Of a stretch of DNA of 64,000 bases, positions 17,651 through 26,019 are shown piece after piece (the first letter of the stretch is position 1; each line of letters starts with the position of its first letter). The stretch is taken from positions 372,001 through 436,000 of the forward strand of contig NZ_WEGK01000003.1 of NCBI RefSeq assembly GCF_009604405.1, in the 5' to 3' direction. The translations under genes and the position numbers were made by a program. The notes under the pieces are model-generated. The model made no database searches. It was given only the letters and a program-made list of their open reading frames with translations, and was not told the DNA's origin. Source of the DNA: Nocardia macrotermitis (lineage in GTDB: Bacteria; Actinomycetota; Actinomycetes; Mycobacteriales; Mycobacteriaceae).

Positions 17651-18790
17651 ATGACACACACCGGTCCGCTGTCGGGAGTGCGGGTCATCGATCTGACGGC
17701 GATGGTCATGGGGCCGTACTGCACGCAGATCATGGCGGATATGGGGGCCGACGTGATCAAGATCGAACCGCCCGCCGGGGACAACACCCGCTACATTTCC
17801 GCCGGGCCGGAACCCGGGATGGGCGGGGTGTTCGTGAACGTCAATCGCGGAAAGCGCAGTGTGGTACTGGATTTGCGGTCCGACGCGGGTGCGCGGGCGT
17901 TGCGGGAGCTGATCCGCGAGGGTGATGTGTTCATCCACTCCATGCGCGGCAAGGCGATCGCCGAACTCGGCTTCGACTACGCCGCGGTCTCCGCGATCAA
18001 TCCCTCGATCGTCTACACCAACTGCTACGGCTACGGACGTCGCGGCACGGATGCGAATCTGACCGCCTACGACGACACCATCCAGGCCGAGTGCGGACTG
18101 CCCTCGGTGCAGGAACAGCTCACTGGCACAGCGGGTTACGTCGCCACCATCATGGCGGACAAGGTCGCCGGGCTGACCGCGCTGTACGCGACGATGATGG
18201 CGCTGTTCCACCGCGAACGCACCGGCGAGGGACAGGAGGTGGAGGTGGCCATGTTCGAGACCATGGCGGCGTTCCTGCTCGTCGAACACGCCAATGGCGC
18301 GATGTTCTCCCCGCCGCTGGGCCCGGCGGTGTATCACCGCGCGGTGGACCGCAATCGGCGTCCGTACCGCACCAAGGACGGATACATCTCCGCCCTGGTC
18401 TACAACGACAAACAGTGGGCTGCGTTCGTCGAAGCGGTCCAACCCTCTTGGGCCGGACCGGAATTCGCCACCCTCGCGCAACGCGCCGCCCGCATCGACA
18501 CCGTCTACGCACTCCTGGGCGAAACCTTCGCCGAACGAACCACCCACGACTGGCTCGAACTCCTCCGCTCCCGCGACATCCCCTGCGCCCCCGTCCGCAC
18601 CCTCGACGAACTCTTCGACAACCCCCACCTCAACTCGGCCGACTTCTTCGAAACCATCGAAGCCCCTTACGGTCCGGTGCGTTATCCCGGTGTGCCAACC
18701 TGGTTTTCGCGCACCCCGGGCCACGTCGCCGGTCCGGCTCCCCGGCTGGGCGAGCACACCGCCGAAGTCGTGGACGGGGAACGCGCATGA
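17651..18790 (+). CDS. CaiB/BaiF family (family III) CoA transferase
   Basis: 379 aa. Moves CoA between acyl groups through an aspartyl-CoA anhydride; the catalytic Asp is D170 in IMADKVAG. The N-terminal LSGVRVIDLTAMVMGPYCTQ and NRGKRSVVLDL are family signatures. ATG 17651 follows GGAGG and GAGGC. First gene of a plus operon with the CoA transferase-like gene at 18918 and the crotonase at 20187. The divergent promoter carries a GntR-type palindrome. Its stop overlaps the ATG of a 44-codon frame made by a duplicated gene junction. Confidence 0.9.
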   Translation: MTHTGPLSGVRVIDLTAMVMGPYCTQIMADMGADVIKIEPPAGDNTRYISAGPEPGMGGVFVNVNRGKRSVVLDLRSDAGARALRELIREGDVFIHSMRGKAIAELGFDYAAVSAINPSIVYTNCYGYGRRGTDANLTAYDDTIQAECGLPSVQEQLTGTAGYVATIMADKVAGLTALYATMMALFHRERTGEGQEVEVAMFETMAAFLLVEHANGAMFSPPLGPAVYHRAVDRNRRPYRTKDGYISALVYNDKQWAAFVEAVQPSWAGPEFATLAQRAARIDTVYALLGETFAERTTHDWLELLRSRDIPCAPVRTLDELFDNPHLNSADFFETIEAPYGPVRYPGVPTWFSRTPGHVAGPAPRLGEHTAEVVDGERA

Positions 18791-18928
18791 AGGTGATGAG
18801 GGTCGCCGCGAATCGCGCTGTCGCCCCGTGTTCGGGTCGGTCGATCGAGAAACATTGCGTGGGTGCGGATTCCGAGCTCGCTGAGCGCACCGTGCAGATC
18901 ATGAACGGGGAACGGGCATGAAGGTGAT
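18776..18928 (+). repeat. Duplicated gene-junction sequence with a 44-aa reading frame between copies
   Basis: GGGGAACGCGCATGAAGGTG (18776-18795) recurs at 18907-18926 with one mismatch. Both copies contain the same stop/start overlap ATGA. The first ends CaiB and opens a 44-codon frame (18787-18921, beginning MKVMRVAANRA and ending NGERA), whose stop overlaps the ATG of the next gene, exactly as CaiB's own end (DGERA) does. The small product matches nothing I recognise. It may be a by-product of a local duplication or insertion. Confidence 0.5.
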
Positions 18929-20186
18929 CGAGGCTGATGAACTGGATGTCGCGGAGTTTCTGCGGCATGGGGATCGGATCGTGGTGGGGCAGGCTTGTGG
19001 GGAACCGACGACGTTGATGGAGGGGTTGCTTGCGGGGGCGGGGGAGATCGGGGGGTTGTCGGCGTTCATCGCTACGAGTTTTTCCGGGTTGTTGACTCCT
19101 GAAGCTACGCAGGGGATTTCGATGGTGAGTATGGGGGCCATCGGGGCGTTGCGGGCGTTGACGGCGGCGGGGAGGCTCGAGGTGATTCCGTGTCATGTGG
19201 GGCGGGTGGGGCCGTTGATCGAGGCGGGGATCATCGGGTGTGATGTGGCGTTCGTACAGGTATCGCCGCCGGATGCGCAGGGGGACTACAGTTTCGGGTT
19301 GATCAGCGATTACGTTCGGGCGGCGGTGCGGCGGGCTCGGGTCGTTGTCGCGGAGGTCAACGATCGGGTGCCGTGGACGTACGGGGCGACGCTGCGGGCC
19401 GATGAGATCGATTACGCGGTAAGGGTTTCCCGTGATCCGGTGCAGGTGCCACCGGCCCGGATCACCGAGATCGACTCCGCCATAGCGAAATACGCCGCCG
19501 CCTACATCGAGGACGGGGCGGTGTTGCAGACCGGTGTGGGTGCGGTGCCGGACGCGATGCTGCGGCTGCTGCACGATCGGCGGGATCTGGGCGTGCATTC
19601 GGGGATGATCGGGGACGGACTGGTCGATCTGGTCGAGGCCGGTGTGCTCACCAACGCGCGCAAGCGGATCGATGCGGGCGTCTCGATCACCGGCGCGTTG
19701 ATCGGCACCGATCGGCTCTACGCATTCGCCCACCGCAACAACGGGATTCGCATGTGTCCCACCAGCTATACGCACGACGCGTCGGTGCTCGCACAGGTCG
19801 AGCGGCTGGTGACGATCAACTCGGCGCTCGAGGTCGACCTCACCGGTCAGGTCAACGCCGAGCAGACCGGGTCGGCCTATCTGGGCGGGACCGGCGGGCA
19901 GGTGGATTTCGTGCGGGCCGGAATATGTTCTGCCGGTGGGCATTCGGTGATCGTGCTGCCGTCCACCGCGAAAAAGGGCACGGTCAGCCGGATCACCGCC
20001 GCGCTGTCCGGGCCGGTGACCACCGCGCGCAGCGATGTGGACGTGATCGTCACCGAGTACGGCGCGGCCGAATTGCGCGGGCGCACACTGGCCGAGCGCA
20101 GCCGCCGCCTGGTCGCCATCGCGCACCCGGACTTCCGGGAGGAGCTGGAGCGGGCCGCGCACATCATCCAGCAGAGAGGTTTCTGA
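18918..20186 (+). CDS. Acetyl-CoA hydrolase/4-hydroxybutyrate CoA-transferase family protein, active-site Glu apparently missing
   Basis: 422 aa, both halves of the AcH fold present: N-terminal GDRIVVGQACGEPTTLMEGL and C-terminal TINSALEVDLTGQVNAE, EYGAAELRG. Authentic transferases carry the nucleophilic Glu in a segment like GIHTEMFSDG; here it reads GVHSGMIGDG (residues 225-234), with Gly229 where Glu is expected. A glutamyl-CoA mechanism is therefore doubtful. The protein may be a CoA-dependent hydrolase or C-C bond hydrolase, as IpdAB is among CoA-transferase-fold enzymes (inference). It sits between CaiB and a crotonase, whose ATG directly follows its stop. The early part uses G-rich wobble codons. 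Confidence 0.8.
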   Translation: MKVIEADELDVAEFLRHGDRIVVGQACGEPTTLMEGLLAGAGEIGGLSAFIATSFSGLLTPEATQGISMVSMGAIGALRALTAAGRLEVIPCHVGRVGPLIEAGIIGCDVAFVQVSPPDAQGDYSFGLISDYVRAAVRRARVVVAEVNDRVPWTYGATLRADEIDYAVRVSRDPVQVPPARITEIDSAIAKYAAAYIEDGAVLQTGVGAVPDAMLRLLHDRRDLGVHSGMIGDGLVDLVEAGVLTNARKRIDAGVSITGALIGTDRLYAFAHRNNGIRMCPTSYTHDASVLAQVERLVTINSALEVDLTGQVNAEQTGSAYLGGTGGQVDFVRAGICSAGGHSVIVLPSTAKKGTVSRITAALSGPVTTARSDVDVIVTEYGAAELRGRTLAERSRRLVAIAHPDFREELERAAHIIQQRGF

Positions 20187-20954
20187 ATGCCCGACCCCGT
20201 CCTGTTCGAGGCCCGCGCCGACGGGATCGCCGTCATCACGATCAACCGCCCCGAGATCCGCAACTGCCTGACCGCCGAGGTGCGCGCGGGTCTGGCCGCG
20301 GCCTGGGACCGGTTCGAGCGGGATCCGTTGCTGCGCATCGCGATTCTGACCGGCTCCGGTGACCGGGCGTTCTGCGCGGGCGGCGATCTGAAGGAGATGG
20401 TGGAGACCGGTATGCGGGTGCCGCCCCGCGACATGTTCGCCCTGCCGTACGACACCGTCGAGCTGAGCAAACCCACCATCGCGGCGGTCAACGGCGTCGC
20501 CTTCGCGGGCGGCTGGATGCTCGCGCAAGCCTGTGACCTGTGCGTTGCCGCCACCACCGCCCGTTTCGCGATCACCGAGGTGAAGGTCGGCCGCAGCGCC
20601 CCCTGGGCCGCACCCCTGATCCACATGATCCCGCAGCGCGTCATGATGGAGATCATGCTGACGGGCAAACCGATCACCGCCCGCCGCGCCTACGAGATCG
20701 GCCTGGTCAACCGCATCGCCGAGCCCGACGAACTACTCACCACCGCAATCGAATTGGCCACCGAGGTACTTGCCGGAGCTCCCCTGTCCGTCCGAGCCGC
20801 CCGTGAAACCGTCATGCTCGCAACGGAAATGGGCCGCTCGGCCGCCCTCCAAGCCGCCCGCAGCGCATCGGAACTCTGCTACAACAGCGAAGACGCCCAG
20901 GAAGGCCCACGCGCCTTCGCCGAAAAGCGTTCCCCCCGTTGGCAAGGACGCTGA
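20187..20954 (+). CDS. Enoyl-CoA hydratase/isomerase family protein
   Basis: 255-aa crotonase. Oxyanion-hole segments: GDRAFCAGGDLKEM and AAVNGVAFAGGW. Only the second classical glutamate is kept (ITEVKVG); the first is replaced in FAGGWMLAQAC. One-Glu crotonases are often isomerases or hydratases of unusual substrates. The ATG directly abuts the previous stop, with GAGAGG upstream. Last gene of the 17.65-20.95 kb operon. The 145 bp to the convergent esterase gene hold no gene. Confidence 0.87.
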   Translation: MPDPVLFEARADGIAVITINRPEIRNCLTAEVRAGLAAAWDRFERDPLLRIAILTGSGDRAFCAGGDLKEMVETGMRVPPRDMFALPYDTVELSKPTIAAVNGVAFAGGWMLAQACDLCVAATTARFAITEVKVGRSAPWAAPLIHMIPQRVMMEIMLTGKPITARRAYEIGLVNRIAEPDELLTTAIELATEVLAGAPLSVRAARETVMLATEMGRSAALQAARSASELCYNSEDAQEGPRAFAEKRSPRWQGR

Positions 20955-21099
20955 TCCGCAGCAGGCCGGTCCTCTCGATTCGCACGTCCGCCGACCCGCC
21001 CACCTGGAACGCGGTCGGCGGTGCATCGAGGCGGAGCGCACGCGGCCACGGTGCGGTGCCCGCCACGCGATCGTGGGATCCGTGTGACGGGCCGACTGC

Positions 21100-22185
21100 T
21101 CAGCCGTGCACAGGCCCGGTCAGCGGGTGTGCCTGGAAGAAGTCCCACATCGTGGCGGTGGCGTCGATGGACGTCGTGGTCGAGCCGACCAGAGGCGTCG
21201 GCGAGACGATCGAGGCATGGCCGGGCCAGGTGTGCCCGCCGCCCAGGACGGAGTAGAGCTCGACCGTGGCGTTGGCGGGACAATCGAAGCTGGTGACGAC
21301 GACGTCGGCGGTTACCTTGCGCTGCTGGGGTTTTCCGGGGCAGCCGTTGCGGTGGGCCCAGGCGGCGGCGTTGGCGGGGATGTCGGTGGGGCCGGGGCCG
21401 TTCTGGGGGCCGCTGGAGGAGCCGCCGTCGGGGGAGGGGAGGTAGCGCGCGTTCGCGCCCTGGCCGCCGCCGTAGGCGACCAGCGGGTCGGCGGTGCCGT
21501 GGAAGGCGATCACGGGGACGGGTCGTTGCGTGCGGCACCAGCTGAAGTTCTGGAGTCCGGCGACCGGGGCCACCGCGGCGATCCGATCGGACAGCTGGCA
21601 GGCCAGCGACGACGTGGTGAACGCGCCCATCGACAGCCCGGCCACATACACCCGGCGCAGATCGATACAGGACGTCGCCTCGATGTGTGACATCAGCTGG
21701 GACAGGTATGACACGTCGGCGCTAGCGGGGCTGAAATCCCAACGGGGCCAGCCGGGTTCGTCGATCTGCGGAGTGATCGTCACGAACCCGTGACTGTCGC
21801 CGTAGGGCCCGAGCCCGCTGCCCTCGTGTTCCAGGACCGCGAGCTCGAGATAGCCGTGCAGGTCGAAGACCAAGGGCAGCGGATGGCTCGTGCCGGGAGG
21901 AACGTCCTGGATGTAGGTCCCGGAACGTCCGGCCGCGCTGAAGTGCCGGGTGGACTGCCCCGAGGTGACCGCCGGGAGGTGACATCCCGACGATCCCACG
22001 GCGGCAACGGAATTCGCGGGCGCGGCCTCGGCGACCTGACCGGCGGCGGTGAGCGTGGTGGCCGCGAGCGCGGTGGCGGCGAGTAGCGCGCGGGCCGCGC
22101 GGCCCACCCGGAGTGCGGTGCGGTGGACGGCGGCGCCCTGTCGTGTCGACCACGATGCTGCGGCATTCTCGAACATGACACGCAT
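21100..22185 (-). CDS. Secreted PHB-depolymerase/LpqC-like esterase
   Basis: About 361 aa. A Sec-type signal is seen: basic N-region, hydrophobic ALLAATALAATTLTAAG, then AEAAPANS, a likely signal-peptidase site. The mature part is an alpha/beta hydrolase: DLHGYLE near the oxyanion hole, GLSMGAF with the nucleophile Ser, HGTADPLV with the Asp, and GGGHTWPG with the His. It would hydrolyse an ester or polyester outside the membrane. ATG 22185 is used; 22176 is an alternative. Divergent from the TetR gene, with an operator in the 105-bp gap, so it may supply substrate to the pathway. Confidence 0.82.
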   Translation of the reverse strand: MRVMFENAAASWSTRQGAAVHRTALRVGRAARALLAATALAATTLTAAGQVAEAAPANSVAAVGSSGCHLPAVTSGQSTRHFSAAGRSGTYIQDVPPGTSHPLPLVFDLHGYLELAVLEHEGSGLGPYGDSHGFVTITPQIDEPGWPRWDFSPASADVSYLSQLMSHIEATSCIDLRRVYVAGLSMGAFTTSSLACQLSDRIAAVAPVAGLQNFSWCRTQRPVPVIAFHGTADPLVAYGGGQGANARYLPSPDGGSSSGPQNGPGPTDIPANAAAWAHRNGCPGKPQQRKVTADVVVTSFDCPANATVELYSVLGGGHTWPGHASIVSPTPLVGSTTTSIDATATMWDFFQAHPLTGPVHG

Positions 22186-22274
22186 GCTCGCATGGCGACG
22201 GGGGTTCGTGCACCCGTTCACCACCGGATTCACGCCGAAACCGGGGCGCGGATATTTGCGAGAATCCACGCTGG

Positions 22275-22291
22275 CAAGAATACTATTCTTG
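22275..22291. promoter_or_regulatory. TetR-type operator candidate, site 2 (autoregulatory)
   Basis: CAAGAATACTATTCTTG, an almost perfect 17-bp palindrome. It lies between the divergent esterase (22185) and TetR genes, and its last base is the first base of the TetR GTG start codon. Core 22276-22290 aligns with the GAGAATNNNATTCTC set. Confidence 0.72.
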
Positions 22292-22944
22292 TGAGCGAGA
22301 ATAATGCTGCGCGTCCCGCGGGTGATATCGCGAGCCGGATCGCGGCACGCACCCTCGCCGACCGGGAGGCGGTCTATGCCGGTGAGGTGCGGCGACTGCT
22401 CGATGCCGCACTCGAACTCATCCGCGTCGCGGGCACCGGCGCACGACCCCGGGTGGCCGATATCGTCGCGGCCGCGGGCCTGTCCAACGACGCGTTCTAC
22501 CGGCACTTCCCGTCGAAGGACGCACTCATCGCGGTACTCATCGAGGACGGCGCGGACCGTCTGGTCAGCTATGTCGCGCATCGCATGGACAAGCAGGATT
22601 CCCCGCGCGAGGCTGTGCGGGCCTGGGTGCAGGGCGTGCTGTCCCAGGCCGCCGACGACACCGCCACCACCACCCGCGCGGTGCTGTGGAACGGCGGTGC
22701 GCTGACCCCCGCCATCGATACGGGCTCACCACTGCCCAGCGGCCGCCTCGCTCTGCTCCTGCACCACCCGTTCACCGAATTGGGCAGTGCCGAACCGGAA
22801 TTCGACGCCAGTCTGGTCGCTCACGCCACGGTGGGCAGGCTCTCGGACTACCTGTGGCGGCGCGAGGAACCCACCGCGGCCGATGTGGATCGGGTAACCG
22901 CGTTCTGCCTGCGTTCGCTCACGCTCCGCCAGGCCGAGAGCTAG
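22291..22944 (+). CDS. TetR family regulator (candidate master regulator of the 10-54 kb genes)
   Basis: 217 aa from GTG 22291. The N-terminal helix-turn-helix (VADIVAAAGLSNDAFYRHFPSKD, about residues 51-73) is standard TetR; the rest is a helical ligand-binding domain. There is no Shine-Dalgarno; the GTG abuts a 17-bp palindrome, so the message may be leaderless and blocked when the repressor binds. It is the only TetR gene whose own promoter carries the 15-bp motif seen in six other promoter regions here, making it the best candidate to bind them. The frame is open upstream but would cross the operator. Confidence 0.88.
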   Translation: MSENNAARPAGDIASRIAARTLADREAVYAGEVRRLLDAALELIRVAGTGARPRVADIVAAAGLSNDAFYRHFPSKDALIAVLIEDGADRLVSYVAHRMDKQDSPREAVRAWVQGVLSQAADDTATTTRAVLWNGGALTPAIDTGSPLPSGRLALLLHHPFTELGSAEPEFDASLVAHATVGRLSDYLWRREEPTAADVDRVTAFCLRSLTLRQAES

Positions 22945-22980
22945 TTCGCGGCTCGGCTGACGACTCGGCCCGGCAGGTGC

Positions 22981-23877
22981 TCACGATGGATCGGGCTGCC
23001 GAAGATAGCTGAGTGGGGCGTAGTTCGCCCAGCCCTGCTCGGGCCAGTTGAACCAACCAGCTGAGGCGGAGGTGCCACCGTCCGGATGCAACGTGGTGCC
23101 GGTCAGGTAAGCACCCAGGTCAGAGGCAAGGAAGACGACGCAGCCCGAGATGTCGGTGACCTTGCCCGAACGGCCGAGCGGTATCGCCACCTGCACACCG
23201 ACCGGATCGTCCATCGCACTGTCACCCTGCCCATGCCCGATCCGCGCCAGACTGGGTGTCGGAACATAGTCCGGTGCAACGCAATTGACGCGAATACGAT
23301 CCGGCGCGAGTTCGATCGCGAGCGTCCGGGAGAACTGCTCGACCGCGGCCTTGGCGGCCGAGTAGACCGCGAAACCCGGTGCGGCACGGTGCGCTTCGAT
23401 CGTGGTGATGGTGACGATGCTGCCCCCGCGCCCGCCCGCCCGCATCCGCGGCGCGGCCAGCGAGCACGCGTGCATGACGTGCAGCAGATTCGTGCGCAGC
23501 AGCGCGTCCCAGCCCTTGGGTCGGGTCTCGGTGAACGGCGACCGGAAGGTGCCGCCGACCACGTTGACCAGCGTATCCAACCGCCCCCACCGCCGATCGA
23601 CCTCCTCGAACAGCGCGGTGAGCGTCTCGGGATCGCGCGCGTCCCCGACCTGCACCACCGCGTCGTGACCGCCCTCGGCCAGCACGGTGCGCAGGTCCTG
23701 CGCGGCCTCCGCGTCGAGGTCCAGCACGGCCGTGCGTACGCCGTTGGCGGCCAGATCCGTCACGATGGCCCGCCCGAGACCGCCTGCGCCACCGGTGATT
23801 ACAGCGACACCATCGGCGAGCCCACTACGTCGCTCGAACCAGCCGGACCCGGATGTGCCGTTACCGTTCTCGCTCAT
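22981..23877 (-). CDS. Short-chain dehydrogenase/reductase
   Basis: 298 aa. GGAGGLGRA is the cofactor motif, Asp pairs in DLDAEAAQDL suggest NAD preference, and YSAAK is the catalytic Tyr/Lys. The catalytic-Ser position reads TITTIEAHR, so Thr may replace Ser. A Trp-rich C-terminal tail (SAGWFNWPEQGWANYAPLSYL) extends beyond the usual VDGG-like end (HPDGG). Last gene of a minus operon from 27146; its ATG overlaps the LLM stop by 4 bp. Likely a hydroxyacyl-CoA or alcohol dehydrogenase step. Confidence 0.85.
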   Translation of the reverse strand: MSENGNGTSGSGWFERRSGLADGVAVITGGAGGLGRAIVTDLAANGVRTAVLDLDAEAAQDLRTVLAEGGHDAVVQVGDARDPETLTALFEEVDRRWGRLDTLVNVVGGTFRSPFTETRPKGWDALLRTNLLHVMHACSLAAPRMRAGGRGGSIVTITTIEAHRAAPGFAVYSAAKAAVEQFSRTLAIELAPDRIRVNCVAPDYVPTPSLARIGHGQGDSAMDDPVGVQVAIPLGRSGKVTDISGCVVFLASDLGAYLTGTTLHPDGGTSASAGWFNWPEQGWANYAPLSYLRQPDPS

Positions 23878-24776
23878 CGCAGATAACTCGCGCCGAAGGA
23901 TTCGATGAAATCCATTGTCTCGGAACGTTCCCGGGTCCGCGCGGACACCACGATCCAGGTGATCCCGGCCTTGTCGAGCTCGGCGAACGCCTCCCGGTTC
24001 CGATCCGGTTCGTCGGCGGACGTGCCCAGGCCCTCGGCGTTGTAGGAGTACACCACGTCGATCGGATCGGTGCGTCCCTGCTGCTGCGCCGAGGCCCGCA
24101 ACTCGGCGATGTCACCGGCCAGCTGCCCGATCGGTCCGAGCTCGGGAGTCCTTGCGGTGGAACTCAATTGGGACCCGCCGGACATCGGCATCCAGCCCTG
24201 CGCGTGCGCGGCGACTCGACGTCGGGTGAGCTTGGAATTGCCGCCGATCCAGATCGGGATCGGATCCTGCACCGGACGCGGCCGGGCGATCACGTCGCGG
24301 GCGTTGAAGTGCCGCCCGGCATAACTGAACGGCTCACCGCTCCAGTGCAGCGGCAACGTCTCCAACGCCTCGTCGAACAGCGCGTTGCGTTCCTCGAAAT
24401 CTATTCCCAGAGCATGGAATTCGCTCTTCTGATAGCCGGTGCCCAACCCCAGGATCGCGCGCCCGCCCGACAGCTTGTCCAGGGTGGCCGCGGCCTTGGC
24501 GAGCAGGAACGGATTGCGGTAGGGCGCGACGGCCAGATAGGTCAGCAGCCGCAGCCGTTCGGTCGCACCGGCGATATAACCCAGCGCCACCAGCGGATCG
24601 AGGGTCTGGTGCCCGCCCGAGGCCAGCCAGCGCGCACCCGGAATCGGATGCTCGCTCAGCGACAGCGCGTCGAATCCGGCGCGCTCGACCGCGATCGCGA
24701 CCTCGCGCAGCGGGCCCGCGTCCAGAATGTCGCCCTCGTATCCCGTGGTTTCCGGGTAGTGGAAGATGAATCGCAT
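23874..24776 (-). CDS. LLM-class (luciferase-like) F420/FMN-dependent oxidoreductase
   Basis: 300 aa TIM-barrel flavin/F420 enzyme. Start MRFIFHYPET, with AVERAGFDALSLSEHP, LGTGYQKSEF and PIPIWIGGNS as family signatures. In mycobacteria and Nocardia most such proteins use F420 and reduce or oxidise alcohols, enones or acyl substrates. The gene is coupled on both sides: one base separates its ATG from the ACAD stop, and 4 bp overlap with the SDR. Substrate not predictable. Confidence 0.85.
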   Translation of the reverse strand: MRFIFHYPETTGYEGDILDAGPLREVAIAVERAGFDALSLSEHPIPGARWLASGGHQTLDPLVALGYIAGATERLRLLTYLAVAPYRNPFLLAKAAATLDKLSGGRAILGLGTGYQKSEFHALGIDFEERNALFDEALETLPLHWSGEPFSYAGRHFNARDVIARPRPVQDPIPIWIGGNSKLTRRRVAAHAQGWMPMSGGSQLSSTARTPELGPIGQLAGDIAELRASAQQQGRTDPIDVVYSYNAEGLGTSADEPDRNREAFAELDKAGITWIVVSARTRERSETMDFIESFGASYLR

Positions 24777-24777
24777 C

Positions 24778-26019
24778 TCAACGTCCTCGTTTGACCTGGT
24801 TGAACGGCACGTCGCGGTCCGCGGCGTACTCGCGGGGCATGCCCAGCACCCGTTCGCTGATGATGTTGCGCGCCATTTCGGTGCTGCCGCCGGCCAGGCT
24901 CCACGCGTTGCGGAACAGGTAGTCCAGGCCGATCCGCGCGCTGATGGGCTCGCCCAACTCGCCGGTGACCGCCGCCGAACCCGCCACCTTCATCGCGTAA
25001 TCGCTTTGGCACCAGGTGGTTTCGGCCCCGAACAGCCGGACGATGGAGCCGGCGGTCGGCGGTAGCGCGCCACCGGCGATCTGCTGGGTGACGTGATCGA
25101 TCAGCTGATTGCGGACCACGGTCATCATCCGCGCCGCGCCGATGTCCTCGCGCACGGTGGGATCGTCCAGGCGGCCGACCTCGCGGGCCAGATCGACCAG
25201 CACATTGGTGTCCGCGCCCAGGTGCGGGCGTCGGCCGCTGGTGTAGGGCGAGGTGCCGCCCATCGCCGCGCGCTCGTGCATCAGCAGGCGCGAGGCCGCC
25301 GCCCAGCCGCCGCCGACCTCACCGACCACGGCGTCGGCGGGCAGCCGCACGTCGTCGAAGAATTCCTGGCAGAACTCCGTCGCGCCGGTGACCTGTCTGA
25401 TGCGCTGGATGGTGACCCCGGGTGCGTGCACGGGGACCAGGAACATGGTGAGCCCGTTGTGTTTCGGCACGTCCCAGTCGGTGCGGGCCAGACACAGTCC
25501 GTAGTCCGCGCCGTACGCGCCCGAACTCCAGATCTTCGAGCCGTTGAGCACCCATTCGTCCCCGTCGCGGTCCGCGCGGGTGGTGAGCCCGGCCAGATCC
25601 GAGCCGCCCTTGGGTTCGGACAGGAATTGCGCGAGGATCTCCTCGCCGCGCAGGACCGCGCTCAGGTGGGTGAGTTTCTGGTCCTCGGTGCCGAGTTCGG
25701 CGAGGGTGGCCGCGCAGATGGCCAGGGTGGGCACGTTCAGCTCGAGCGGCATCTCGTAGCCGAGCGACTCCTCGGTGAAGGCGCGCTGATGGGCGAGCGT
25801 GAGTCCTTGTCCGCCATAGGCTTTCGGGAAGCAGATGCCCGCGAAACCGCCCTCGGACAGGATGCGTTGCAGGCGGCGGGCGCGATCCCAGCTCTCGTCG
25901 TCGGGGACGCCCAGGCGACCCGGCGAGGCCGGTGGCAGGTTCTCCTTCAACCAGCGGCTGGCCCGGTCGCGGAAGGCGTCGAGCGGTTCGAGTTCGGTGT
26001 TGTCGGCTACGGTGCTCAT
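24778..26019 (-). CDS. Acyl-CoA dehydrogenase (full-length subunit, pair C)
   Basis: 413 aa. Middle domain: LAQFLSEPKGGSDLAGL and NGSKIWSSGAYGADYG. C-terminal domain: LAGGSTEMARNIISERVLGMPRE. The first gene of pair C ends in ATGA with this start (26016-26019). The GGSTEMARN segment is the FAD-contact motif. With the neighbour carrying a WEHD-type C-terminus, the two resemble FadE heteromers of steroid side-chain oxidation. The tail (FNQVKRGR) is basic. Confidence 0.9.
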   Translation of the reverse strand: MSTVADNTELEPLDAFRDRASRWLKENLPPASPGRLGVPDDESWDRARRLQRILSEGGFAGICFPKAYGGQGLTLAHQRAFTEESLGYEMPLELNVPTLAICAATLAELGTEDQKLTHLSAVLRGEEILAQFLSEPKGGSDLAGLTTRADRDGDEWVLNGSKIWSSGAYGADYGLCLARTDWDVPKHNGLTMFLVPVHAPGVTIQRIRQVTGATEFCQEFFDDVRLPADAVVGEVGGGWAAASRLLMHERAAMGGTSPYTSGRRPHLGADTNVLVDLAREVGRLDDPTVREDIGAARMMTVVRNQLIDHVTQQIAGGALPPTAGSIVRLFGAETTWCQSDYAMKVAGSAAVTGELGEPISARIGLDYLFRNAWSLAGGSTEMARNIISERVLGMPREYAADRDVPFNQVKRGR

